64,000 nt of DNA, taken from contig JAFREE010000011.1 in NCBI GenBank assembly GCA_019400425.1, forward strand, positions 124,001 through 188,000. Direction: 5' to 3'. A program made the position numbers and the translations under genes. Below the pieces are notes generated by a model. That model did no database searches. It was not told the origin of the DNA and was given only the letters and a program-made list of their open reading frames with translations. Source of the DNA: Hymenochaete sp. R1 (lineage: Eukaryota; Basidiomycota; Agaricomycetes; Hymenochaetales; Hymenochaetaceae). Shown piece after piece: positions 34,689 through 47,104 of this stretch (its first letter is position 1; each line of letters begins with the position of its first letter).

Positions 34689-35667
34689 AATTCCATTGTC
34701 AAGTTTTCACACTGCAGATGTTGGGATATGTGGCGAGTCTGAGCCAAGAGTCGTACACTTACTAGGACTTAGCAGCTCTGTCCCCTTTCCGTTGTCTTGT
34801 CTCTTTCCACCGCTTTAATTCCTATCTTTCGAGACCCTACCTTTCGTATCTAGCGAGTTATGTTCTGATTCTAAGCAACGGGCCGTTTGAGTGCCAGTGG
34901 AAATCGACATACCCAAACAACCGCCACGAGATCCATCAATAGCATGTAACTCGATTCGTCGTTACTTAGTACTACATACATACATACATACATACATACG
35001 GAGTCCCAATTCTTTGGGATTTGAAACAAGCAGCGACGATTGGAAAGTCAAGAACACAAAATCGATGAGGAAGGCAGTTCGCGCTGGAATTCGTACTCCT
35101 GAGTTTATGTAAGTAAAGGCGATCGACAGCATCTTTTCCTCCGCTGCGAATCCCCCGAGTCCGCTTCTTGCTTCATTCTTCTCATCTTATAAATGGCATA
35201 AGGCACACCCAGTGCACCAGTGACCCCCTCCCCCGTAAACTATGCCATTGTTGCTGTTTAACTGAGGAGAATCCAGACTGCCCGAAATCTTGTCCTTCCA
35301 TGACCTTCGATACACTTGCGCCTTTGGGGGCTCGAATGCATCGGGTACTTGTCAATAAAGATGATTGGGCTCTATCATTACACCGTGACGGTTCGGAGGT
35401 GAGTATTCTCTGAGAAATGCACTTAAGCTATGTCTAACCCAACTGTAAGTAAATATTGATGGCTATATGGCGTCATTGAAGTAAACTGGCTGAAGAACAT
35501 TCGACTTTGCGCTCACTACTTCTGTAGCTCGCCTGAATCAATAATATGCAAAGCGCCCATCTGGAGCGCTTTGACAATAACACTTTCCTTCTCATCTCCC
35601 ATTTACCTCAACGGGCTTCAGGTCTTGTCTTCACACTCCTTTATAACCACACTCCTTTCTTTTCCGT
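34689..35667. other. Intergenic with microsatellite and unsupported open frames
   Basis: It contains a TACA microsatellite and two plus-strand open stretches (about 35020-35110 and 35250-35400) followed by donor-like gtaag or gtgag. They could be exons of a small or dead gene but show no domain. The promoter of F-box copy 3 precedes 35668. Confidence 0.4.
34973..34999. repeat. (TACA)n microsatellite
   Basis: Nearly seven uninterrupted TACA units seen directly. Confidence 0.95.
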
Positions 35668-37329
35668 ATGAATACTGATGCTCACAGTCTGCTTTCCGTA
35701 CCGGACGAAGTAATTAGCCAGATCCTCTCTCACTGTGAACCGGAGGACGTGGCGAGACTAGATCAGGTATGTGGTCCCTCTATCAGACAGGATTACAAAG
35801 TATCTGACGAAAGTTAACCAAGACATGTAAAAGATTTCATGTGGTGTGTCGATCGTGCACAGTCTGGCGCGGGCAGCTTCGGGGGCTTGGCTTTCGTAGT
35901 GCTCCAAATGTTCCACCGTTTCTCGACCTATCATCACTTCAGGCCGACGGCGCGAGGGAAATTGTTCTCCATGCTGCCCAGTCCCGCGCTGTCTGGAATA
36001 AACCTGAGCGCATGAAACTTGTCTGCGAAGATGACTTGTACTTCGAGGAAGGAGTGATGCCTCATCCCATCGAGCCGAGGCTCCTTCCCGGTGGCAAGCA
36101 AGTGCTCCTTTCGTGCTCAGGCCGCCTGGAACTGTGGGATCTCGAGTCTCGTAATCGTATATGGACTGCGCCTGGGCCTGCCGGACACCGATACTGCTCT
36201 GCTGTCGACGTCGATATGGTCGAGGATGGCAATGTACTGATAGTCGCAGCTGAGTATGATGCACCTGACAATACGGGCATAGACAAGTACTTCAGTTCTT
36301 GCTATTTCCATGCCCTTTACTGACATATCCAAAGCTTGGTTTGGATTTACCGCTATGACAAGAGAACTGGTGAAAGCGAAGTCTTGTCTGAGTGGCGTTT
36401 CCCTCCTTCATACATGCACAATCTCATCATCAGGGGCGACTACTTCAGCATTTTCTGTCTTCCAAGCGCGTATCAACGTGTAATCGTCAACTGGAAAGAA
36501 GAGAAAGTCGTTCTTTTGAACTTCATGGACAATGAGGTGAGTGTCTGCCTTGCTTTTCCCACTTTTAATGGTTCCTGCACTGACACCATGCAAACGGGAG
36601 GGATTGGACACATCCATGGTTAGGCACACGACTTTGATAAAAACCCATCTCCTCGGAGTCGCTTGTAAAGGCGACAGGGTCCTTGCCTTTGCCTTGCCAT
36701 TCTCTGTCTTGGACGGCCATTGGACAAAAAGCAAACGATACGTCGACTGGGCTCACGCCACGTACAACATATGCAACGGCCCTGTCGTCTCACTATCCGG
36801 CGAGCAATCGGTTCCTTCTGCAATTCTGAGTGAGATAAATGATACGAGCTCGAGTGCCAATGGTAACAGCACCGACGGACTTCGTATTCTATCCATGCAC
36901 GCTTACACCCCTACCTGGAACCCTGGTGCACCGATGGAACTGTTCATCGTCGGGTACACTATTATGGGGTCGGAGGATCCAGAAAAATTCTATTCGTACA
37001 GGGTACAACTCGAATTTCCCACAAACTACAGTTCAGGCCACAACGAAGAAGTCAAGCTGACTGCTCGAGATGTCATCAGCGTCCCTGTACCTTATTGGCC
37101 ATGGGACGACAACTGCATTTTAAATTCTGGGCAGATAGTCTGCGTTCGCAGCAGTATGAGCTGCTTCGAGCTCTTCAGTAATGCCAAGCAGCCGGTTTGC
37201 GAGTTGAATATTCCAAAACATCCTTGGGATACGAACAGCACCACTGCGATAGTGTCCTCGGTGGATCCCTGGAGTGGAAGAATAGCATGTGCTTCTGCTG
37301 GTCGCCTCTCGACTTATCATATAGCGTAG
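35668..37329 (+). CDS. F-box protein, local family copy 3 (opposite strand)
   Basis: Family member on the plus strand. The start ATG at 35668 gives MNTDAHSLLSVPDEVISQIL, then SHCEPEDVARLDQ. An intron follows, then TCKRFHVVCRSCTVW completes the F-box. Middle motifs are EPRLLPGGKQVLLSCSGRLE, LWDLESRNRIWTAP, LIIRGDYFSIF and VIVNWKEEKVVLL. The C-terminal exon has PGAPMELFIVGYTI, YSYRVQLEF and the end motif SSVDPWSGRIACASAGRLST. The stop is at 37327-37329. It converges tail-to-tail with copy 4, with only 239 bp between stops. Introns lie near 35767-35822, 36284-36334 and 36536-36622. It is the shortest intact copy (about 500 aa). Confidence 0.78.
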
Positions 37330-37568
37330 GGTTCCTTTGTTTGTTGCATATGCACATTGCAGCCTCAAGCTTTTTGTACTGAATTACGAAGCGACCTCTC
37401 GGGCGTGAATGTATATAACTGTTACAAACATCGACGAAGATGCTACTGTGAGAAGTGTACATGCATGGCATTCATCATTTCTGCGTCGTTGACAATGTGA
37501 ATCGTTGATGTTAGTTGAACAAGTAAGCAAGTAGACTAGTGTTCCAAAGCAAACCAATGACATCAAAA

Positions 37569-39511
37569 TTAGTGCGCAATGCGTACAACCCTCAGCACGC
37601 CAGGCATTCTAACTGCTATGACACCGCTCCATGGATCCATAGTCGTCAAAACAGGCGATCCACGCGGCACAATCTCTTCATCCAATACCAATCGTCTCGC
37701 TGGCTGCTCAGAGCCGCCTCCGAACAAAGTATACTGCATCAACGAAGTCCCGCGAGGACTCGATCCATCAGTATCGTATGGTAGACCTGCGGCTACCGGT
37801 TTGTTGTCGGACAGCGTCGTGATGCAGCCATTGTGTCTTATCATGTCCGACCCACAGCCCCATGGGATAGTTCGCGCGGGAGAGCGCGTTGCTTTTACAA
37901 GCTCGATCCCGGAATGGCTGAGCCGGAGATGGTACGAAAGGATGTGGAAGCCGTCCTTCCCAGGGATGTCACTCCATTCGCTCAATGCACCGGCGATGAT
38001 GATCTCGGTGGGAGAGTCATGAGCCCAAGTAGACACAAAGTGATGGGTCGCAAAGAGGAAAGGGCCCTCAAGTTCTGAGTCACTACTGTGGCTCGTTGTG
38101 ACCTTCGAATCTTCCTCTTCCATGTCACTTGTAGGTCTCGATCCAGCCCCATGAGCACCAACTGGCTCATCCGGGATCGGTAGTACGGTCACTGCCGTAC
38201 ATGACGCAGGATCCTCCGGATCCACAAGTGCTCGCACCTTGTTAGATGTTATGTCAGAAAATTCATCTAGCCAAAAGCTGTCATCAAACGATCCAAGATC
38301 AAGATTGACCGCAGACCATCGTCCAAGGCCAGCCGAACCAGAATCAGAATCCACGCTCCCTCCACTTCGCGACTGAGACGCAGATTCGACCTCTGTATCA
38401 GCATCATATGCGTCGTCTTCGTCGCCATCTATTGGAAATGGTAGGATTGACACAATTTGTCCATCGACGAGGACAGAAGTGAGAGGATCGAGAACTTCGT
38501 CCTAGCGCATGTAAGTCCTTTGTAAGCTACTGTAACCGCCTTCGATCATGTCCAAAACCCACCTCGTTATCAACGTAACATATGTTGATGCGTTTTTGCT
38601 TTCTCCAATTTAACACGACGCATCCCTGCTGCAAATGCGGAAGCATGACAAAGTCGCCATTGATGCATAGCCGGCTGAGAAAACCGGGATGTATGGACGT
38701 TTCTGTTAAGAGGACTGATTTTTGGCTATAAAGATCAAACTGAAAGATGCGCAGATGGCTCCTAAAATGAAAGGTTAGAATAGGCTGGGATGCACGTATG
38801 AAAACTTTCAATCACCTCGCTCGAGTGTTCATCTCGCCTTCTACGACCGCCACACGAATCACATTCTTAGAAGTCTCGTGCTCGCTTCTGACAAACTCGA
38901 AATGGAATGCGAAGCATCGCAAGGACGGCCTTCCTGCGACAGGAGGAACAGACCAAAGGCATTCTCCGGAGGGAAGAGACAGGAGTTCAAGCCGTCCACG
39001 ATGCACGACAAACACTTCATTTCCATCTGGCAATAATCGGGGTTTGACGATGAGGTCCCTATTGGCATGCGACCTATCCATATCAATATCTGTGACTCGA
39101 AAAGGTGTAAAGGCTGCGAACGGAGAAGGTGTAGAGGAGTTCTGCGAAAGGTAGTTTTCGCTTGGGAAGGTGCTTTTGGTTCCCGCACGTATTGCTGAAA
39201 CGATACGCTCACGAAGTTCATCCGTAAGGAGCATATTGACAGAAAGCGTGGGAGGGATGTCAGGCGTGCATTCGATAGAGAGGGTCTGAAGCATCGCAGC
39301 CCACACTGCGCGGAAACGGGCGACGTGGCGAAGGCGCCGGCAGGTCTGTTCGACATATCCAGAGTGATTAAAATGGACTGATCAGGTCACTGAGGAATCT
39401 ACGTACCTTCTCTAAGTTAAGAATGTCTTCTACTGAGCAATATGTCAACACATTGCCGAGTAGTTCGTCTGGTAAGGAGCGGATGAGGCAACGGGGGCCA
39501 TCGTAGGACAT
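37569..39511 (-). CDS. F-box protein, local family copy 4
   Basis: Paralogue of the other copies. The start at 39511 gives MSYDGPRCLIRSLPDELLGN and the F-box continues VLTYCSVEDILNLEKTCRRL across the first intron. An alternative in-frame ATG at 39613 would add a hydrophobic leader and is less likely, since the paralogues start close to the F-box. Motifs are KPRLLPDGNEVFVVHRGRLE, LLSLPSGECLWSVP, LCINGDFVMLP, VLNWRKQKRINI, SPTEIIIAGALSEW, ILSYHLRLSHS, and the end TMDPWSGVIAVRMPGVLRVV. A Ser/Asp-rich insertion (DTEVESASQSRSGGSVDSDS) lies near 38400. The stop is at 37569. Confidence 0.77.
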
Positions 39512-40546
39512 AAACGAGCGTGGGTTTCTCCTAAGAGCGAGTTGGACGAGAGCGAAAGTCTGAAGGACAAAGAAGGAACTTGGAAGGAAGAAAAGGTGTT
39601 GGTATGCATGCACTACTATCTATCATGATGCAGGTTGAGATCTCTCGGGGAGCAAAGTAACCTCCAAACACAAGAGTGCTTCTGAGTCCGTCAATCCAAT
39701 TGCGACTACTTTCTTGAGTTATATGGATACGCAGCCCGATAGCAAGTGTCAAAGATCTCCTTCAGCTTACGATACGCCTATAATAAACGTGTTGTCCGAG
39801 AGATCGCAAGTCCTACTATCCATAAGCACTTGACGAAACGTATTGGTGTGGCAAAGTCCTATATTTCAAATACAGTCATGGTGCAAACTTGAGATAGTCG
39901 AGTAACCTGTGATATTGAGCGGTGAAATCCGCTATAAAGGAGGAATTGAATACGCTCTCACCCAAGAAGTCGACCTCAAAAGTCTGCATGGGCCAGTAGC
40001 AAGCGCTTCCCATTCTGACCTTTAGCGATACCTCGGAGGCTCTCCAGCGATTCATCACCTGTCGCGAAAGTATCGTGTCGAGGTTAAATTACACACGGCC
40101 TGATCTAGTACCACCAAATAATGAAGGAGTAGCAACTGTGTACTAAAGGAGTACAAATAGCTCTTAAAAAGAATTTTCCGACGCAGAGCAAGAGACATCA
40201 AAGGTTTAACGAAAAGCAGAAACGCTGTAAGGTTCAGTTGGGTGAATTCGAAGAGCTAGTGGCGAAATTGCGGGAACAATGCGCGAAAACTCGCGAGAAA
40301 GAAGTTTTCCTACTGGCTCTGATCCAGTGAAAGGGTGCATGCATCTTGAGAAGAACTTGAATGTGCTTGAGAGACTTGTCAGTGATATGGGTAATGAAGA
40401 AGATGGTGTCTGCAAATACGAAAAGATCGACGCATTACAAAATAACCTTACATAATGCTACTTGATAGAGCGCGCCGAAATATCATAATCAAGTTGGCGT
40501 TACCCCTTCCTAATACCTCTTCAAGTTGCTACGGTCAACATTTACA
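39512..40546. other. Intergenic with weak minus-strand coding traces
   Basis: Minus-strand frame 39876-40058 reads ACYWPMQTFEVDFLGESVFN and then FIADFTAQYHRLLDYL, which looks protein-like. Another trace lies at 40206-40415. No start, domain or coherent exon chain could be built, so it may be a gene relic. The LUC7 promoter occupies the right end. Confidence 0.35.
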
Positions 40547-41914
40547 ATGGGCAGACTCGCAGAAATGCAGCGAAAGCTGCTCGAGGTGAGTACTTATATG
40601 TATTGTACTCGGCCTACACACAGTCTGAAACTTCACATAGCAAATGATGGGCCCAGAGGCTATGGGCGCAGCCAACGCCAACCTGCATTGGAAAGATGAG
40701 AAGGTCTGCCGAAATTTCCTCTGTGGAACGTGCCCACACATCCTCTTTACAAACACAGTAAGCACTTCTGGCACTTCTGGGTACTGCAAAGAAAAGCTCG
40801 TTGATAAAGACGCACTGGTTCTGTGTATCGTTGTGGGTTGGTCTTTGCACAGAAAATGGACCTCGGCGCTTGTCCCAAGTCACACATGGACCGTCTCAAG
40901 ACCGATTTCCTGAAGGCGAAAGAAGAGAACCCGAGCGACCCAGACTTTGCACGTTTCCAAACCGAGTATGAAGCCAACATTTTCCAGTTTGTGGATGAAT
41001 GCGACAGGAGGATTCGGGCAGCTCACAGACGGTTAGAGAAAACACCGGAAGAGAATGCAAAGACTACAAATCTAGTGCGTCTTTCCACAACTCACTAAAT
41101 GACATGCCCCCTTACGTGCATCTTTTTGGTCTTCGCGGTAGATGAGAGAAATAGCAGAAATTGAGCTCGCTATGCAGGGTGGGACGGAGAAGATCGAGCA
41201 ATTAGGGGAGCAGGGCAAGGTTGACGAGGCCAAGCGTGAGATGGATGCCATTGAGGCCCTTAAGGTTGAAAAGTCTATGAAAGAGGTGAGCAGCCATTTT
41301 TTTGCTCCTAAAATTCGCTTAGGGGAATCTAACTTGCTTGTTTGCAGAAAGAACTCCAGCAGCTAACGGACACTTCGGGTGCCTCAGGGCACCAGAAATT
41401 GCGAGTGTGCGACGTTTGTGGGGCATACCTATCCGTCCTCGACTCAGATCGGCGACTGGCAGACCATTTCGGGGGAAAGGTTCGTTCAATTTTTACTTCA
41501 CCTGTGCGCTCATCATTCATTATTTTTCTTCTTTCTTGTTCTTGTTACCGCAACACAATTACACAACGTTCTCGGTATAATGCGCAATGTCAGATGCATC
41601 TTGGCTACCATGAACTCCGAAACCTCCTTCAAAAATTCCGTGAAGAGCGCGAGAAGCGACGACAAACGGCTACTGCTGCTCCCCCGTCTTCGGGAGCCAC
41701 ACGTTCGACGAGGGACGAATACCGCGATAGGGACAGAGACAGGGGGTATGACAGGCGCTACGAGTGAGTTTTCTTTGTTGCTCTCACATCTTACCCCATT
41801 ATCCTTCAATGCTGCAAGCATAACTTGAGCCGACTTTGAGTGTGTCGATACTGATTTTTTTTTAATTCAAGCACGGAAAGGAGACGATCGCGGTCACCAA
41901 AACGGCGATACTGA
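40547..41914 (+). CDS. LUC7: LUC7-like U1 snRNP-associated protein
   Basis: Pre-mRNA splicing factor of the U1 snRNP that helps choose 5' splice sites. The start is MGRLAEMQRKLLE, and an intron then leads to QMMGPEAMG. Zinc finger 1 is CRNFLCGTCPHILFTNT joined to KMDLGACPKSH, the diagnostic Luc7 CCCH finger. A helical region (MREIAEIELAM, EKIEQLGEQGKVDEAKRE) follows. Zinc finger 2 is C2H2, with LRVCDVCGAYLSVLDSDRRL, ADHFGGK and MHLGYHELR across an intron. The C-terminus is Arg/Asp/Ser-rich (RDRDRDRGYDRRY, RRRSRSPKRRY). The stop is at 41912-41914. Six exons. Length and domain order match the family. Confidence 0.93.
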
Positions 41915-42460
41915 TGTGGTGGTCGACCAAAATGAATCGAGATGAGACAAGAAGTCACTACATTGTTTGAAATTCTTTGTTACCTTGTTCTTTAATATTA
42001 GTTCTTTTTTGGCATTTCGAAGATGTGATTCATGTGAGACTGTCAATAATTGTCTTCCGGTGTACTGTTAGCGGTCCCCGATTGTTGACCAACATCAGTT
42101 ACTGTTACGAATAAACATCAACAACGGTTTGTCAGGTCAGAAAAAACACGAACGAAACAGTCAATTCTGAGTGCTGGTGCGGGAATAGCTCGGGTCGGGA
42201 AATGCAAAGAAATCAAAGCAAAATGAAAAGCAGGTCGAACGCGAGAGAAAAATAGAGGAAGAGGTCTCAAAAGCAAGGCGGCCACGAGAACAAATCTTGT
42301 AACAACTTCTACAATTAAAATGTAGTTGTAAATAGAAGAGAGAAACGAATAGCGACAAGAAGTGATAGAAAGAAGAAAAAAGGATACAAAATTCAGGTGG
42401 TGCGTAAGACAAGACGAGAAAAATGGTTCAAGATCCTGATATTTTACATTGGCTTCCACT
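41915..42460. other. Convergent intergenic region between LUC7 and Crb2-like gene
   Basis: Contains AATAAA at 42110-42115, a likely LUC7 polyadenylation signal. A purine-rich tract follows (agaaagaagaaaaaagg, about 42367). No gene seen. Confidence 0.5.
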
Positions 42461-45400
42461 TCAATCCATTCTCGGCAACTCTAACATACGTCCACAAATC
42501 AAACATTCCTTCAGCCAAGTCGTATTTGCCCACTTCACCCGTCTCGCATCTGCACTCACACCGCCTCCTTTCCGTTTACTTGTTCCACCATTTGGGACGA
42601 ACATAGGGGAAGGTGAAACGTCTTTGACAAGGACGAGGTCAAACTCTGCGAGAGCGCGTGAGGCATGACGGGCGTCAGAGACGGCTTCGACCCGGGTAGC
42701 ACCCATGGCGAGGACGATGCGGGGAACAGCGCGGGAGGCTTCGAGGGCTTTGTTCTCTGCTTCAGCGGCACCCTATTTATAAGTGCGCATCAATGCGAAG
42801 GCTCTTCAGTTTTACAGAACCAAAGGGAGGAAAAGGAAAGGATTTCACGAACCTTCTTCGAATTGCTCCCACCCCCAATAGTACCATTTGTGGGAGCGGG
42901 AAATAAGTCCGTTCCGAGGCAGAGCACCTCCAAGCCCTTCAATACTCTCACAGGAACCTTATTATCCATGATCTCTTTCAGATGTTCGCCTGTTGTTCCC
43001 CACTCGAGATCCACCGTCTGCGATACGCGCGTCTCAAAAGTCTCCGAGGCTCCAGCAGGGAGGAGAAACTGTGCCCAATTCTCAACAGCGCCTTGCGCCG
43101 CATCCTCGTCATTGCCTACACCTTCGGCTCCAAGCTTGTAAGCTTCCTCGATAGCATCGAGCCATTCAGTGGACACGCATGGTATACCGAGTGCCAGAGC
43201 GATGAGATATCGTGATTTCTTGTGATCCTTGTCCGCAATGAGGAACACGCGTTCCACGTTACAGACTTTACTTGCCGATGAACTTGAGATTCCTGAGGCA
43301 CTTGCACCATCTGGGGAATATCCGACGTCTTGTGCGTCAAGCGACCAACGACGGTTCCCGTTACTGTGTTTACCCTGCAGCGACAGAATATCACCCCAAT
43401 CTTTTAGCACGACCCCACCGTACTCCTGCACAAGTCCGTCATATCTCTTCTTCTCGCTCTGCCAGTTATTGTTCCCGACTGCGAGAGAGATAACAAAGCC
43501 ATATCGTATAAGTATTTTCTTTTGCTTCTTTCCGAGGGTGTCGTTTGTGCTCCGCGCACCTACATTCCGCCCTGAGTAGCCACTCAGCATGGACGTTTTC
43601 GAAGGAGAAGGCGTCAGTCTTAGCTGAAGAGCCTTCCTTCCCGTAGCCGGTAAGATGTCTTCCTCACAAAGGATCCTTTCCTTCCATTGGCTCTGCACGG
43701 TCCTGGACGGGATCCTCACGCAATCCGCAGATACGAGCTCCTGATTTCCCTCCATCGGCCCTTCCACATACTGCACCCACACCTCGTTCTTCTCAAACCA
43801 GTTTCGCGAATCGACAATAATTGCCTTATAGTTTGCATCTCCAGGGATGATCGTGTCACCCTTCCTCAGTTCAAACTGCCTGAGTGAGACCACCGAGAGG
43901 TTGGCATCTTCGTCACCGTCGAAGAACTTGAGATGCACGCGTCCAGGACCAACACACGCATGAATCTCACCGGCGTAGTAGCAATTATTAGCCTTGAATA
44001 GCGCAAAGACCTGAGTACCTTTTCCGAGGCCAAATCGTGGCGTGGTAGAAGGCGGTTCTATAGGAGTGTTTGAGCGGAGACGTTTCGTTGCCCGTCGACC
44101 TGCTCTCGCTATGTTCGCGCTGTTTGCTAACCCAGTGCGTTTCCTAGGTGGAAGAGGCGCAGTTTCTTCCCGCTTTCGCTTCCTCGTACGAGCTACGATC
44201 GGAGGCTCTAATTTCGCCTTTACAGTCGCAATCTCGGCCTCTTCTTCTTCCTCTTCTTCAATACTCATCACCGCTTCCGTCTCCTCCAGCTCCTCATCCT
44301 CCATCATGTTCGAAGGGTGCCGCATCCGCTGTGCTACAAGCCGCGCAAGGGGAATCTCTGGAGACTCCTCCGATTCAGGCTCAGGGCTTGATTGCTTTAA
44401 GCTACGAGTTCGACTGCCTCCGCTTCGACCATTTCTTCCCAGCCGTGAATTCGAAACGGGCGTAGCGATACTTTGGATCGAAGATGCACGTCGAACGGGC
44501 TCGGCCGACGCACGTCGCGGTTCATCATGCCCCTGTTTATCGCGCAGACGAGATTGACGCTGTGGAGTCCTGTTGGCTTTGGGCGTACACACTTTGGAGG
44601 CATCATTGTTTGTTAGACTTGCGATCTTTGAGCGAACTGACTCCACAAGCACTTCTTCCTCGCCTTCAGTCGAGCCAGGGGGTAAAGACGTTTTATACAT
44701 CGACTTACTCCCAACGGGCACCGTTCCCTTGGTAGGTTTCTTGCCACTGCCCAAAGTTTTGTTATGTTGCGTATGATTCTCACAAATCTCTGCATCCGAC
44801 CCCTGGTTCCAATCCTTGACAGGACTTGACGCTTCAGACGACTCGGGAACGGAATAATCATCTTTCGCGGGCTTGATCTTCGGGTGGTAGTTGGATAAGC
44901 CAATAGCTTTCCTATGACCTTGGATACGTTGTAAACTGACAGGCACGTTTTTAGTTGGAGTCCGAAGCGCTGGTGTCGGCTGTGAAGAAAATATTGTCCT
45001 TAGCGTTCATATCGATTTTTTAATAAAAAGTGAATGAATATAAAATCGAACCTTGGTCGAACTCTTCATTACAAGCGCAAGCGCTTCCTCTTCTTCAGAT
45101 TCTTCTTCCTCTTCCAACTCGTCTTCCGCTGGCTCAGATTCAGATGGTGGTATGACCTCCTCTTCCTCTTCTTCGTTAGCAGCTCTCCCATTCGTTTTGC
45201 TTCTGCTCTGAGCATGTCCGGCGCGCTGGTGTTCAATGACACTGGGGCCAGAAATATCCAGAGGCAACGAAGATGGCACTGGTTCAGATGGTGTGGATCC
45301 AATGACCGCACGCCGGCTTACTTCGGACGTGTCTGGACTTTCTTTTGCCACAGTAACGACAGCCTCATTCTTCTCGTGACTCTCATTTGCCATCCCCGAC

Positions 45401-46835
45401 GTAGTGAATGCCTCACTCGTACTTGACACCATCGTCGTCGCTGTAGCTGGGACTGTGATGCTCTCCGACATCGGCAATTTCAGTCGCGTGTTGATCACAG
45501 GAGCAGCTTTTGGGGCGTGCGTTCGACGCTGTGGGGGTGGCTCCTCAACCTGTGTTGCATCCTGAGATGCGACTTCTTCATAGTCGACACTAAGCGGGTT
45601 GATGATCACGACTCTGTTGTTCTGAGAGTCGCCAGTCACTGCGACACTTTCCTCTTCCTCTTCATCCTGCGAGAACGGACGTGACTGGTGTGACGTCCTT
45701 GAATATGTCCTCGCATCAACGAGCTTGTCCGAGTTCGAGCTGCTGTAATTTGAATTGCCCGCGTCGTTTCCGCCACCTGAGACATGCTCGTTATCCTGTG
45801 GGCTTAAGACCACGCTCGTGTTACTGCTTTTGTCATTGCTGTCCCCGCTTTTCTGTGATTCCGTTTGGGACTGCGACGATTGGGAGTTGGCAACAAGTAT
45901 CCGACCAGGGTCATTACTGCTTGAATGTGGACCAGACGTGGTGGAGACAGAGTATGGTCTACCATAGATAGAACGGCCCGTGGGAGGCAACATTTCGCTG
46001 TCGCCGCCTCCTCTAGAACAAAGCTCTTGGGCAAACTTGTCTTCGCGTCGAGGTTTACTATCTTTGGGCTCTTGCGAGTCTTGGGATTCAGGTTGGCCAA
46101 GCTTCTCTATTGGGATCGTGAACTGTTTAGCAGTTGCGAGGAAAAAGTCAGGATCTTGTGATACAGGAGTGCCGGCAAAAGAGTCTTGAGACCTTGGTGA
46201 TGTAGGCGAGCGCGGTCGTAGTAGTTTGTATCTCGAGGGCTGAGGGAGAAGGGGAGGGAGGATTGGGGGCAGTTTTGATTTTGAAAGCGCGGTGAGGGTA
46301 GCTTTTGGTAGGTGGACAACGTTGGGAGGGGAAGAACCGCTTACATCTGGCTTCGTGCTTGCAGACAATGTACCATTGTCAGCATTTGTACTGCTTTGTC
46401 GTCGAGGGGAGAAAGGCGTTTTGAAGGTGGCCGCTGGCGTTTGCGCCTGTGTGAGGATAACAGATGATGTTTGTCCCGTGCGTTCATCACCACCTTTATG
46501 AATCTTCTCACCCTCCCCAGCGGAGGTGGTCAACGAGGTGTCAGGTCCATCCGAGAAACCGACAGCGCCGGCGCCGCGCTCGCTACCGGAATAGGCGTTC
46601 TGAGCATCAGTATTGTCGATCGCACGCGTGAGGTGGTCCGCCCGTCCGAGAACAAAGTCAAGGAGCTGAGTCGATTGTGACTCGAGTCCCGCACCCCTGT
46701 GGTTCATTCGCGAGTTCATTCAGACATACACAATGAATGGTAAAAGGGAGACAATGGGACGTACTGGGTCGTGCCGAGAAGAAAGTCACCACCCCCACCT
46801 CTGTCCCCTTGAGCATCGACGCTTGAAGAGTCCAT
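42461..46835 (-). CDS. Crb2/Rad9/53BP1-like DNA damage checkpoint mediator
   Basis: Nuclear checkpoint adaptor that reads histone marks at DNA breaks and activates checkpoint kinases. A short exon 1 (ATG 46835, MDSSSVDAQGDRGGGGDFLL) is spliced to a 560-codon exon that is disordered and rich in SQ and TQ dipeptides (ESQSTQLL, PESQDSQEPK, NSQSSQSQTESQ), the ATM/ATR phosphorylation consensus. The next large exon ends its acidic/basic region in a Tudor-like domain (GLGKGTQVFALFKANNCYYA, HLKFFDGDEDANLSVVSLRQ, about 44030-43860). Two BRCT repeats follow: BRCT1 from ILIRYGFVISLAVGN to CVSTEWLDAI, and BRCT2 from VPVRVLKGLEV to WANTTWLKECLICGRMLEL. The stop is at 42461. Tudor plus tandem BRCT defines the family. 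Total roughly 1,350 aa. Confidence 0.85.
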
Positions 46836-47104
46836 AAGGGATGCCGTGAGCAATTCGGTTTAGCCCTCGGCTAGGCTGTTCGTGACTGTTCGTGAGACAC
46901 CCGGGAAAACAGGAAACTGCGAAGCGAAAGTGGTAGAAGGAGGGAGAAGGGAGACATTCAAAATGGACGAGACGCGACGGAATCGGAATTCGGAAACGCG
47001 AGACGCGTACATAAACAAACACAAACAACTCAGATCGTTCCTTTGTTCGTCTTTCCCTTTCATGATACTCCTGGTATCAGGCTCTCGGTAGTCCTCCATT
47101 GGAT
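46836..47104. promoter_or_regulatory. Divergent promoter between Crb2-like and PHD-finger genes
   Basis: 269 bp between opposite start codons. It must serve both genes. No TATA box recognised. Confidence 0.45.

Noticed and set aside
44042..44557. Plus-strand frame antisense to the Crb2-like gene
   Set aside because: Low-complexity shadow of Glu-rich coding sequence; no domain.
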